Shown: positions 1-6,114, counted from the stretch's first letter. The stretch is DNA of 7,352 bases from Anaerolineae bacterium (GCA_025062175.1 JANXAX010000121.1:1-7352); one strand, 5' to 3'. Numbers and translations: made by a program. Notes: generated by a model from the letters alone, not told the origin.

Positions 1-102
1 CGTGGCACGGATGCTGCCACACTCCAGATAACGGTGCACCAGTCGCTTTCTGGCCTCCGCCGCGTTCATCGCGTCTACTTCTCGATAAGCCAGTTTGGCC
101 AT
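1..102 (-). CDS. Transposase-like protein, N-terminal 34 codons (cut by window edge)
   Basis: On the minus strand an ATG at 102 opens a frame that stays open to base 1. It is preceded by a good Shine-Dalgarno (AGGAGG, plus-strand 114-119, 11 nt before the ATG). The peptide begins MAKLAYREVDAMNAAEARKR and continues with a Tyr-Leu-Glu-Cys-Gly-Ser-Ile-Arg-Ala-Thr stretch. From memory this is the usual start of an N-terminal helix-turn-helix (Ala-Arg-rich helix, then a 'G-S-I-R-A-T-A-R' turn) in IS481-type integrase-core transposases. The DDE catalytic core lies outside the window and cannot be checked. It is divergent from the pyr operon. It could also be another HTH protein, but the IS-like end at about 228 fits a transposase. 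Start codon is fairly sure, family moderately so. Confidence 0.55.
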   Translation of the reverse strand, partial: MAKLAYREVDAMNAAEARKRLVHRYLECGSIRAT

Positions 103-228
103 AGGCGGTGTTTCCTCCTGCTGCCGGGTTTGCCCCAATGCATCTATGGGAGGTGCACCGCCTTTTGTCAGGATTCCCATTATCCCCTGGTAACGATCTC
201 CTGGCGCACGTACCCTTTGTTTTTGACA
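1..228. mobile_element. Possible right end of an insertion sequence
   Basis: Reading inward on the minus strand from 228, the DNA begins TGTCAAAAACAAAGGGTACG, a TG-starting end of the kind found in IS3/IS481-type elements. It lies 126 nt upstream of the transposase-like start at 102. The region between (103-228) contains no gene I can support. The other terminus and any target duplication are outside the window, so the boundary is inference: the sequence shows only a TG end, a transposase-like start and an AT-richer patch. A different terminus nearby, such as TGTACA at 262-267, cannot be excluded. Confidence 0.35.
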
Positions 229-251
229 TCCTCCACCATGCCATGTATAAT
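223..251 (+). promoter_or_regulatory. Consensus sigma-70 promoter of the pyr operon
   Basis: TTGACA (223-228) and TATAAT (246-251) are both perfect hexamers separated by the optimal 17 bp. Transcription should start near 258 and give a leader of about 160 nt before the pyrC ATG. The -35 hexamer coincides with the possible IS terminus at 228, so the promoter may be a hybrid of IS and native DNA. A promoter this strong just before a terminator (366-393) is what one expects of an attenuated operon. Confidence 0.8.
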
Positions 252-276
252 TTCAGATTCAGTGTACAAGCGAGGT

Positions 277-420
277 ATGACGACAGGGTTCTGGACACGC
301 AAGCGAGGGACATCGCGCGCTTCCGGGGCGAACCAGCGCGCTTTAATTCGAGTAGTGGTTCCGTGGAGCCGACGAGCGGTCGGCTCTTTTTTTGTGCCCA
401 TAGAGGCGAATACCCCATGA
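277..420 (+). CDS. Possible 47-codon leader peptide running through the attenuator
   Basis: The first ATG after the predicted transcription start opens a 47-codon frame (MTTGFWTRKR...PIEANTP). It reads through both arms and the T tract of the terminator and stops at TGA 418-420, overlapping the pyrC ATG (417-419) as ATGA. This recalls the Escherichia coli pyrBI leader, a peptide of 44 residues translated through its attenuator so that ribosome position follows UTP supply. Against it: the only SD-like bases (GAGG, 272-275) are a single nucleotide from the ATG, and no clear U-rich pause tract precedes the terminator. The frame is also open far upstream, so openness alone means little. Basic, Arg-rich composition; no domain recognised. 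Confidence 0.3.
   Translation: MTTGFWTRKRGTSRASGANQRALIRVVVPWSRRAVGSFFVPIEANTP
319..369 (+). promoter_or_regulatory. Antiterminator-like alternative helix in the pyr leader
   Basis: Bases 319-329 can pair with 358-369 (GCUUCCGG with CCG-U-GGAGC plus three further pairs; one bulged U364 and three G-U pairs). This helix uses GAGC 366-369, the left foot of the terminator stem, so the two cannot form together. A second hairpin, GAACCA (330-335) with TGGTTC (356-361), competes with this helix but leaves the terminator free. The three-way arrangement is that of an attenuation switch. No PyrR-binding loop matching the Bacillus-type consensus was recognised, so the sensor is unknown. Pairing was found by eye; no folding energy was calculated. 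Confidence 0.35.
366..393 (+). terminator. Intrinsic terminator (attenuator) upstream of pyrC
   Basis: GAGCCGAC (366-373) and GTCGGCTC (379-386) form a perfect 8-bp stem around a 5-nt loop (GAGCG), followed by seven T (387-393). It lies between a consensus promoter and pyrC, 23 nt before the pyrC ATG and with no complete upstream gene on this strand. That position points to attenuation of the pyr operon rather than termination of a preceding transcript. It might also block read-through entering from the left. Confidence 0.88.
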
Positions 421-1526
421 CGAGCCTGCGTCTGCCCGGCTTGATTGATCCCCACGTGCACCTGCGCGAGCCCGGCGCCACTTATAAGGAAGACTTCGAC
501 ACGGGCACCGCTGCGGCGCTGGCGGGCGGCTTCACCTGTGTCCTCGACATGCCCAACAATCAACCGCCCATCACCGACGTCGCCACGCTTCAGGCCAAAC
601 AGGCCGCTGCGTGCGCCAAGGCGCGCTGTGATTATGGCCTCTACCTGGGCGCTGGCGTGGACAACATCCTCACGGCCGCGGCACTGGCCGACCGCGTGGT
701 CGGGCTGAAGTGTTACCTCGACCAGACCTTCGGCCCGCTGCGCCTCGACACGCTCGAAGCACTGGTCCAGCATGCCGAACGCTGGCCACGCGAACGCCCT
801 CTGCTCGTCCACGCCGAGGGTCGCAGCATGGCGGCTGCCATCCTGGTGGCACAGCTGACCGGGGCACGCTTGCACATCTGCCACGTCAGCCGCGCCGAGG
901 AGATCGACCTGATCCGCCGCGCGCGCGATAAGGGGCTGACAGTCACCTGCGAGGCAACGCCGCATCACCTCTTTCTCACCGCCGCCGATGCGGCCACTAT
1001 CGGCGCGGGACGCAGCGAGGTGCGCCCTCGCCTGGCGGATGCGCGCGACCGCGCCGCCTTGCGCGCTCACCTGGCGCTCATCGACTGCTTCGCCACCGAC
1101 CACGCGCCGCACACCACGGCGGAGAAGGACAGCGCCAACCCGCCGCCTGGCTTCCCCGGCCTGGAGACCGCCCTGCCACTCTACCTGGAGCTGGTGCGCG
1201 AGGGACTGCTCACCCTCGACGAGCTGCTCGCGCGCACCGTTTACAACCCGCAGCGCATCTTCAACCTGCCCGAACAGCCCAACACCTGGATCGAGGTGGA
1301 CACCGAGGCGGAATGGGTAGTACGCGGCGCGGAGCTATACACCCGCGCTCGCTGGAGCCCCTTTGAGGGCTGGCGGCTGCGCGGCCGCGTGCTGCGCGTC
1401 GTCTTGCGCGGCCGACTCGCCTATGAAAACGGCAACGTGCTCGCCCCGCCCGGCAGCGGCCGAGATGTGCGGGCGGCAACTGATGCAAATTCACTCACAT
1501 CAGGAGAGGAGTGTAAGGACAGATGA
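417..1526 (+). CDS. pyrC: Dihydroorotase, CAD-like type
   Basis: Cyclises N-carbamoyl-aspartate to dihydroorotate, step three of UMP synthesis, in the cytosol. Length is 369 aa. The amidohydrolase signature is complete: DPHVHLREPG at 11-20 (His13, His15, zinc), MPNNQPP near 45-51, Lys98 in GLKCYLDQTFG (the lysine carboxylated in this family), His132 in LLVHAEG, His156 in ICHVSR, and Asp228 in FATDHAPHT. The EVRP segment and the PPGFPGLET loop resemble the DHO domain of animal CAD closely. ATG 417 is chosen over upstream frame-open ATGs because it has an SD (AGAGG, 402-406) and gives the family's usual N-terminus directly before the HVH motif; starts further upstream would lie across the promoter and terminator. 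The stop overlaps the pyrB start (ATGA). The last 15 or so residues are variable and host the pyrB ribosome binding region. Confidence 0.95.
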   Translation: MTSLRLPGLIDPHVHLREPGATYKEDFDTGTAAALAGGFTCVLDMPNNQPPITDVATLQAKQAAACAKARCDYGLYLGAGVDNILTAAALADRVVGLKCYLDQTFGPLRLDTLEALVQHAERWPRERPLLVHAEGRSMAAAILVAQLTGARLHICHVSRAEEIDLIRRARDKGLTVTCEATPHHLFLTAADAATIGAGRSEVRPRLADARDRAALRAHLALIDCFATDHAPHTTAEKDSANPPPGFPGLETALPLYLELVREGLLTLDELLARTVYNPQRIFNLPEQPNTWIEVDTEAEWVVRGAELYTRARWSPFEGWRLRGRVLRVVLRGRLAYENGNVLAPPGSGRDVRAATDANSLTSGEECKDR

Positions 1527-2518
1527 ACGGCTATCCCTTCAATCGGCGACGTGCTACCGCAGCCCATCTACCGTTAGGAGAACGGCGCGATGCCCGTTTC
1601 TATGGCAAGCACATCCTCTCGGTCTCCCAGTTCACGCGCACCGATCTGGAATATATCTTCGCCGTCGCCGACGAGATGCGCATCATGGTCGAGCGCGTCG
1701 GCACCTTTGACCTGCTCAAGGGCAAAATCCTCGCCAACCTGTTCTACGAGCCGTCCACGCGCACGTCCTCATCTTTCACTGCGGCGATGGAGCGGCTGGG
1801 TGGCAGCGTCATCCCCATCAACGAGGTGCGCTACTCATCCGTGGCGAAGGGCGAGTCGCTGCCCGACACGGTGCGCACACTGGAAGCCTACTCTGACGTG
1901 ATCGTATTACGTCACCCCGAGACCGGTGCCGCGGCTCTGGCCGCCCGCTATGCGCGCAAGCCGATTATCAACGCAGGTGACGGCACCGGCGAACACCCCA
2001 CCCAGGCGCTGCTCGACCTCTTCACCATTCGCGAGGAGCTGGGGCGGCTGGAAGGTTTGACCGTCACTATGCTAGGCGATCTGAAATACGGGCGCACAGT
2101 GCACTCGCTGGCGCGCCTGTTGGCGCTCTACGGCGCGCGTATCAATTACGTCTCGCCGGAAATCCTGCGCATGCCGCGCGAGATCGTCGAGGAACTGGAG
2201 CGTCAGGGCATCCCCCAGCGCGAGTACACCATGCTGGACGACGTGCTGGCCGAGACGGATGTGCTCTACGTGACGCGCGTACAGAAGGAGCGCTTTGAGG
2301 ACCTGGATGAATACGAGCAGGTCAAAGATGCCTACGTCATCACCACCGAGACGATGAAGCGCGCTAAGCCGGCGATGATTTTGATGCATCCCCTGCCGCG
2401 GGTAAGCGAGATCGCGCTGGACGTCGACCTCGACCCGCGCGCCGCCTACTTCCGTCAGGTGGAATACGGGCTATATGTGCGCATGGCACTGTTGGCAATG
2501 GTGTTGGGCAAAGCATGA
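1523..2518 (+). CDS. pyrB: Aspartate carbamoyltransferase catalytic chain
   Basis: Joins carbamoyl phosphate to aspartate, the committed step of pyrimidine synthesis. Length is 331 aa against about 305-310 for typical catalytic chains; the surplus is a basic N-terminal extension (1-25) ahead of FYGKHILSVSQFT. Carbamoyl-phosphate motif YEPSTRTSSSF has STRT at 78-81; then Lys109 in KGES, Arg130-His131, HPTQALLDLFTI starting at His158, LGDLKYGRTVHSLARLL, and HPLPRVSEI at 289-297. No regulatory chain (pyrI) follows, so allosteric nucleotide control of the E. coli kind is not expected. The start ATG 1523 overlaps the pyrC stop; purine-rich SD-like stretches lie at 1502-1510 and 1515-1519. An ATG at 1590 with a nearby AGGAG is in another frame and was not used. 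Confidence 0.95.
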   Translation: MNGYPFNRRRATAAHLPLGERRDARFYGKHILSVSQFTRTDLEYIFAVADEMRIMVERVGTFDLLKGKILANLFYEPSTRTSSSFTAAMERLGGSVIPINEVRYSSVAKGESLPDTVRTLEAYSDVIVLRHPETGAAALAARYARKPIINAGDGTGEHPTQALLDLFTIREELGRLEGLTVTMLGDLKYGRTVHSLARLLALYGARINYVSPEILRMPREIVEELERQGIPQREYTMLDDVLAETDVLYVTRVQKERFEDLDEYEQVKDAYVITTETMKRAKPAMILMHPLPRVSEIALDVDLDPRAAYFRQVEYGLYVRMALLAMVLGKA

Positions 2519-3924
2519 GCGACTCACCCTTTTTCGACTGGTTAGAGCGACGCGCCCGTGCGATTGACTCGTTGCTGTGCGTCGGGCTTGATCCGCGCGT
2601 CGAGACAGCTGATGCGCTGCTGGCAGAGTGCCGCCGCCTGATCGAGGCGACGGCGCCCTATGCCTGTGCCTTTAAGCTGAACAGCGCCTTCTTCGAGCGC
2701 ATCGGCGCCGCGGGGTTGAATGTGCTGTGCCGCGTGATCCGCACGGTGCCCGCCGACATCCCGGTGATCCTGGACGGCAAGCGTGGCGACATCGCCGACA
2801 CGGCCCTCGCCTACGCCGAAGCCGCTTTCGACCTGTGTGGCGCCCATGCGGTGACGCTCAACCCCTATCTGGGTGGCGAGGCGCTTGCCCCTTTTCTAGA
2901 GCGACCTGAGCGCGGCGCCTTTATCTTGTGTAAGACGTCCAACCGCGGCGCCGACGAGTTCCAGGCACTGGATGTGGGCGGGCGGCTGCTCTATGAAGCA
3001 GTGGCGCAACGTGCCCAGACGTGGAGCCGTTACCCTAACGTCGGCCTGGTGGTCGGCGCGACCGATCCGGTAGCGCTGGCACGCGTGCGCATGGCGGCGC
3101 CTGACGCGTGGCTGCTCGTGCCCGGCGTCGGCGCACAAGGGGGCGACCTGGAAACGACACTAGAGGCGGGCCTGCGCCCCGATGGCCTGGGCGTGCTGGT
3201 CAACGTCTCGCGCGCCATCGCCCAGGCGTTCGATCCGGCTGTCGCAGCGCAACAGCTGCGCGACACGATGCGCGCCGTCGCGACACGAGTGCGCCAGCGC
3301 GCCGTTGAGTCATACACGACGCGCATCCGCCGCTATGTCCTCAGACAGCTGGCGCAAGACCTGATCGCATCGCAATGCGTGCGCTTCGGCTCGTTCGTCC
3401 TCAAGTCGGGCATCACCTCGCCCATCTACCTCGACCTGCGCCGTCTCGCCGCCCATCCCGTCATCTTGCGGCGTGTCGCCCAGGCGTATGTCACCATCCT
3501 GCGTGACCTGACGTTTGACCGCCTGGCGGGGGTGCCCTATGCCGCGTTGCCCATCGCCACCGCGGTGGCGCTGGAGATGAACATGCCCTTCGTCTATCCG
3601 CGGCGCGAGACAAAGGACTACGGCACTCAGGCAGTCGTTGAAGGAGAGTACCGCGCTGGCGAGCGCGTGGTGTTGCTGGACGACATAGCGACGACCGGCG
3701 ACTCGAAGCTCGAGGCGATCCACAAGCTCGAATCGGTCGGGCTGCAGGTGCGCGACATTGTGGTGCTGATCGACCGCGGCCAGGGCGCGGCGACGGCGCT
3801 GGCACAGGCACACTATCGCCTGCACGCCGTAGTCACCCTGCCGGAGCTGCTGGAAGAATGGCTGCGCAGCGGCGCCATCAACCGCGCACGCTACGAGGAG
3901 GTGAAGGCCTTCCTGGCCCGATGA
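2515..3924 (+). CDS. pyrFE: Bifunctional OMP decarboxylase / orotate phosphoribosyltransferase fusion
   Basis: Catalyses the last two steps to UMP: orotate plus PRPP to OMP, then decarboxylation. Length is 469 aa. Residues about 1-265 are a PyrF of the long 'subfamily 2' kind: VGLDPR near 23-28, FKLNSAFFE at 53-61, catalytic DGKRGD with Asp87, Lys89 and Asp92, TLNPYLGGE, LCKTSN, and a VPGVGAQGGD phosphate-binding loop. Residues about 275-469 are PyrE: FGSFVLKSGITSPIYLDLR, the flexible-loop motif RRETKDYGT (where E. coli and human enzymes have Arg-Lys in the first two positions), and the PRPP loop DDIATTG at 389-395 followed by VVLIDRGQGA. The domain order (decarboxylase first) is opposite to animal UMP synthase and resembles fusions known in cyanobacteria and trypanosomatids. 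It overlaps pyrB and pyrD by ATGA; its own SD is weak, so it is probably translated by coupling. Confidence 0.95.
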   Translation: MSDSPFFDWLERRARAIDSLLCVGLDPRVETADALLAECRRLIEATAPYACAFKLNSAFFERIGAAGLNVLCRVIRTVPADIPVILDGKRGDIADTALAYAEAAFDLCGAHAVTLNPYLGGEALAPFLERPERGAFILCKTSNRGADEFQALDVGGRLLYEAVAQRAQTWSRYPNVGLVVGATDPVALARVRMAAPDAWLLVPGVGAQGGDLETTLEAGLRPDGLGVLVNVSRAIAQAFDPAVAAQQLRDTMRAVATRVRQRAVESYTTRIRRYVLRQLAQDLIASQCVRFGSFVLKSGITSPIYLDLRRLAAHPVILRRVAQAYVTILRDLTFDRLAGVPYAALPIATAVALEMNMPFVYPRRETKDYGTQAVVEGEYRAGERVVLLDDIATTGDSKLEAIHKLESVGLQVRDIVVLIDRGQGAATALAQAHYRLHAVVTLPELLEEWLRSGAINRARYEEVKAFLAR

Positions 3925-4940
3925 GCGCGGCGTACTCGTTGGTGCGTGCGTTGCTCTTCCGCCTGGACGCGGAAACAGCACACGACCTGGTGCTGCGGTT
4001 GGTGCGCTGGGCGGGGCTGTTCCCCCCGACGTATGCGCTGCTGCGCGCGCTCTACACGCTCGAGGACGCGCGTCTCGAGGTCGAGGCGTTTGGCATACGC
4101 TTCCGCAACCCGGTTGGGCTGGCGGCGGGCTACGACAAGAACGGGCTGGCAGTGCGCGGGTTGAGTGCCTTGGGCTTCGGCCACATCGAGGTGGGCACGT
4201 TGACGTTGCACGCGCAGGTAGGCAATCCACGCCCGCGCATTCGGCGCATCCCGCAGGCGCAAGCGCTGATCAACAGCATGGGCTTTCCCAATGCCGGGGT
4301 AGATGCCTTGCGCATCCACGGTGGCGGTGACGTGCGCATCGGCATCAACATCGGCAAAAGCCGCGAGACGCCGCTCCAGGAAGCGGCTGCGGATTATTGT
4401 GCCCTGCTGCGGCGGGTGCACGGCCAGGCGGACTACGTCGCGCTCAACGTCAGCAGCCCTAACACGCCCGCGCTGCGCCAGCTGCAGACACGCGACGCGC
4501 TGGAGAGCCTGTTGAAGGCGGTGGCGGCAGTGCGCGACAGCTTGCAGCCGCGCGTGCCGCTGCTGGTCAAGATCGCCCCCGACCTGACGTGGGCCGAGGT
4601 GGACGACGTCCTGGCGGCGGTGGCTGCGACGGGCATCGACGGGGTGATCGCCACCAACACCACGTTGGAGCGCAGTGGCATCCCAGAGCGCTTTCGCGGC
4701 CTGGCGGGCGGGTTGAGTGGGGCACCGCTGCGGGCGCGTGCCACCGCGCTGGTGCGCTACATCGCCCGACGCACCGAAGGACGGCTGCCCATCATCGGCG
4801 TGGGAGGCATTGGCAGTCCAGCAGACGCATTGGAGAAGCTGGATGCCGGGGCGTGTCTGGTGCAGGTGTACACCGGGCTGGTGTATGCCGGTCCAGGGCT
4901 GGTGCGCGCCATCAACCAGGCGCTGCTGGCGCGGATGTGA
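3921..4940 (+). CDS. pyrD: Dihydroorotate dehydrogenase, class 2 (quinone-linked)
   Basis: Oxidises dihydroorotate to orotate with FMN, passing electrons to membrane quinone; the enzyme is expected to be peripheral on the inner face of the membrane. Length is 339 aa, normal for class 2. It has the class 2 N-terminal amphipathic part (YSLVRALLFRLDAETAHDL, 5-23), then NPVGLAAGYDKNG (63-75), the GINIGKSRETP segment, NVSSPNTP with Ser179 in the place of the catalytic serine (class 1 enzymes use Cys), KIAPDL, a TNTT motif, and the C-terminal FMN-phosphate loop IIGVGGIGS. ATG 3921 overlaps the pyrFE stop; an in-frame ATG at 3858 lies deep inside pyrFE and would add 21 residues not typical of the family. 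A strong SD-like GAGGAGGTGA (3895-3904) sits 16 nt upstream, too far for ideal use, so coupling is likely. Confidence 0.95.
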   Translation: MSAAYSLVRALLFRLDAETAHDLVLRLVRWAGLFPPTYALLRALYTLEDARLEVEAFGIRFRNPVGLAAGYDKNGLAVRGLSALGFGHIEVGTLTLHAQVGNPRPRIRRIPQAQALINSMGFPNAGVDALRIHGGGDVRIGINIGKSRETPLQEAAADYCALLRRVHGQADYVALNVSSPNTPALRQLQTRDALESLLKAVAAVRDSLQPRVPLLVKIAPDLTWAEVDDVLAAVAATGIDGVIATNTTLERSGIPERFRGLAGGLSGAPLRARATALVRYIARRTEGRLPIIGVGGIGSPADALEKLDAGACLVQVYTGLVYAGPGLVRAINQALLARM

Positions 4941-5064
4941 GGTCTGTCCTATCATAATGGTGTCACGCTAGCGAGCGCGGCAGGCGGCAGATTGACGACC
5001 CTTGACGGTTTTGGCCTGTGCAGGCGGTTGTGATAAATACTACGACGTTAGTACCAATGACCCA

Positions 5065-5093
5065 TTGAACTAGTTCAGAAATTCTCTTACACT
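5065..5093 (+). promoter_or_regulatory. Candidate sigma-70 promoter of the Roadblock/V4R operon
   Basis: TTGAAC (5065-5070) and TACACT (5088-5093) each match the consensus at four of six positions and are separated by exactly 17 bp. A start near 5100 would give a leader of about 105 nt. The overlap with a perfect palindrome at the -35 strengthens the case. Weaker than the pyr promoter, as expected if an activator or repressor takes part. Confidence 0.42.
5066..5077. promoter_or_regulatory. Perfect 12-bp palindrome over the -35, candidate operator
   Basis: TGAACTAGTTCA is its own reverse complement and overlaps five of the six bases of the candidate -35 hexamer. A dimeric repressor bound here would block RNA polymerase. 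No regulator gene is in the window and I do not recognise the site as that of a named regulator. Confidence 0.4.
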
Positions 5094-5108
5094 GGTGGTG
5101 GATATCCT

Positions 5109-5127
5109 CGAAAGAGACTTTCTTTCG
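5109..5127 (+). other. Hairpin in the leader of the Roadblock operon
   Basis: CGAAAGA (5109-5115) pairs perfectly with TCTTTCG (5121-5127) around a 5-nt loop. If transcription starts near 5100 this is close to the 5' end of the message, where a stem can protect RNA from decay. No T tract follows, so it is not an intrinsic terminator. Confidence 0.4.
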
Positions 5128-5204
5128 TGTAGAAAACCCCAAGTGGGGCAATTTCCTCCGGCATCGAGGAGATCATCCCATCTCACTCAGGAGCACAGGA
5201 TGCT

Positions 5205-5573
5205 ATGGCAACCCGAACTGAACTGATGATCAATCGCCTCAAGGAGCTCCAAGCGAGCACCCCTGATGTCGAAGCCTCGGCTGTGGTCAGCGTCGATGGC
5301 CTCATCATCGCCTCGGCGCTGCCGGCCGACGTGGAGGAGGACCGCGTCTCCGCCATGTCGGCCGCGATGCTGTCCTTGGGGGAGCGCATCGCCGGCGAGC
5401 TGCGCCGCGGGACGCTCGAGCAGATCTTCGTGCGTGGCGATCACGGCTACGTCATCCTGATGGCTGCCGGCGAGGATGCTGTGTTGACCGCTATGGCGCG
5501 CCCCGACGCCAAGCTGGGGCTCATCTTCCTGGATATGCGCCGCGCGGCACAGGATATCGCCCGTCTGGTGTGA
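5205..5573 (+). CDS. Roadblock/LC7 domain protein (MglB-like family)
   Basis: 122 aa, essentially one Roadblock/LC7 domain. Helix 1 at about 5-18 (Leu-rich), strand VVSVDGLIIAS (27-37) with the typical 'xxDGLxI' turn, a small-residue-rich helix 2 (46-68, AMSAAMLSLGERIAGEL), then strands LEQIFVRGDHGYVILM (71-86) and AVLTAMAR, and a closing helix (110-121). No signal peptide or membrane segment. Family members dimerise and act as regulators or scaffolds of small Ras-like GTPases (MglB on MglA in gliding bacteria). First gene of a probable four-gene operon with V4R-like proteins; no GTPase gene is visible. SD AGGAG (5189-5193) is 11 nt before ATG 5205. An ATG at 5200 is in another frame. Domain call is firm, partner unknown. 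Confidence 0.85.
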   Translation: MATRTELMINRLKELQASTPDVEASAVVSVDGLIIASALPADVEEDRVSAMSAAMLSLGERIAGELRRGTLEQIFVRGDHGYVILMAAGEDAVLTAMARPDAKLGLIFLDMRRAAQDIARLV

Positions 5574-5616
5574 GAAAGCCGGCGGATATCGCCGAATTGA
5601 ATGCAGGAGATGAAAA

Positions 5617-6114
5617 ATGAAAAAAGAGGAAGAATTGCAGTGGTTTATGAATCTGTGGTTGGATGGCGCGATTCGCAGCTACGGCTATATCGGTGGCACG
5701 CGCGCTCTGCGCAACTTTCTGCGTAGCGCTGCCAAAGTGGTGATCGAGAACCTGCGCCGAATGGCAAAAGCGCGGGGTAAGCAAATTGTGCTTGATGGGA
5801 CGCCCCAGGTCATGATCGCGCAAATGGTCGAGATTGAGAATGTGTTCAACATCTTCCCACCTGGGCAATTGGAGATGAACACCAACGGCGACGGCAGCAT
5901 CACCCTGGTATTGCACGGCTGCCCCTATGCAGAGGTATGCACCGACATCCTCACCGATCTGATCAAGGCGAACTATCCGCGCGATTCGCTGCCTTGCATC
6001 CGTTCGGAGGTCTATGCCGCCGCGCTTGCCCCGAAGGACGAGCGCCGCTGCCGCTATCAGCTCACCAAGTTCACGCCCGGTTACCGGTGTCAATCAACGT
6101 TACAGTTCCTATGA
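5617..6114 (+). CDS. Small Cys-rich V4R-like protein, divergent
   Basis: 165 aa, soluble, no signal peptide or membrane helix seen. The N-terminal half is helical (ALRNFLRSAAKVVIENLRR, about 30-48). The C-terminal half has CPYAEVC (Cys102, Cys108), Cys127, then SEVYAAALAPKDERRCRYQL ending in Cys145, and Cys158. The last part matches the closing V4R pattern 'E..C...G/D...C.F', except that the first cysteine is replaced and only the second (Cys145) is kept. I call it V4R-like from this pattern and from the two better V4R-like neighbours, not from a direct family hit. V4R domains bind small molecules in known cases (phenol sensing in the DmpR type, 4-vinyl reductase of bacteriochlorophyll synthesis). 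SD AGGAG (5605-5609) is 7 nt before the ATG; 43 nt after the Roadblock gene. Ligand unknown. Confidence 0.6.
   Translation: MKKEEELQWFMNLWLDGAIRSYGYIGGTRALRNFLRSAAKVVIENLRRMAKARGKQIVLDGTPQVMIAQMVEIENVFNIFPPGQLEMNTNGDGSITLVLHGCPYAEVCTDILTDLIKANYPRDSLPCIRSEVYAAALAPKDERRCRYQLTKFTPGYRCQSTLQFL

Larger units (their letters stand above)
4941..5204. other. Spacer between pyrD and the Roadblock operon
   Basis: 264 bp, visibly less GC-rich than the flanking genes, with no supported coding region. No stem followed by a T tract was found behind pyrD, so where the pyr transcript ends is unclear. A short hairpin GCCT-GTGC-AGGC (5014-5025) and a CCCC-AAGT-GGGG stem (5137-5148) are present without T tracts. 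The right half holds the candidate promoter, palindrome and hairpin listed separately. Confidence 0.8.

Noticed and set aside
166..186. TGTCAGGATTCCC on the plus strand as an alternative IS end
   Set aside because: It points away from the transposase-like gene, so it is in the wrong orientation for the near terminus of that element.
180..1112. Minus-strand open frame of 310 codons over the pyrC region
   Set aside because: It is antisense to a dihydroorotase with all catalytic motifs and runs through the terminator and promoter; the composition is typical of a GC-rich shadow frame.
3310..4955. Long minus-strand open frames across pyrFE and pyrD
   Set aside because: Low-complexity Arg/Ala/Pro/His-rich translations with no recognised motif, lying opposite genes of certain function.
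5002..5038. TTGACG followed by TGATAAAT as a promoter
   Set aside because: The spacing between the hexamers is about 25 bp, too long for sigma-70.
5137..5148. CCCC-AAGT-GGGG stem as a terminator
   Set aside because: The stem is 4 bp and is followed by CAATTT, not a T tract.
4963..5151. Minus-strand 62-codon frame in the spacer
   Set aside because: No Shine-Dalgarno or domain noticed, and it covers the candidate promoter and hairpins; not supported as a gene.
5580..5594. CGGCG-GATAT-CGCCG hairpin between the Roadblock gene and the next gene
   Set aside because: Only 5 bp of stem and no T tract; it may affect RNA stability, but it does not qualify as a terminator.
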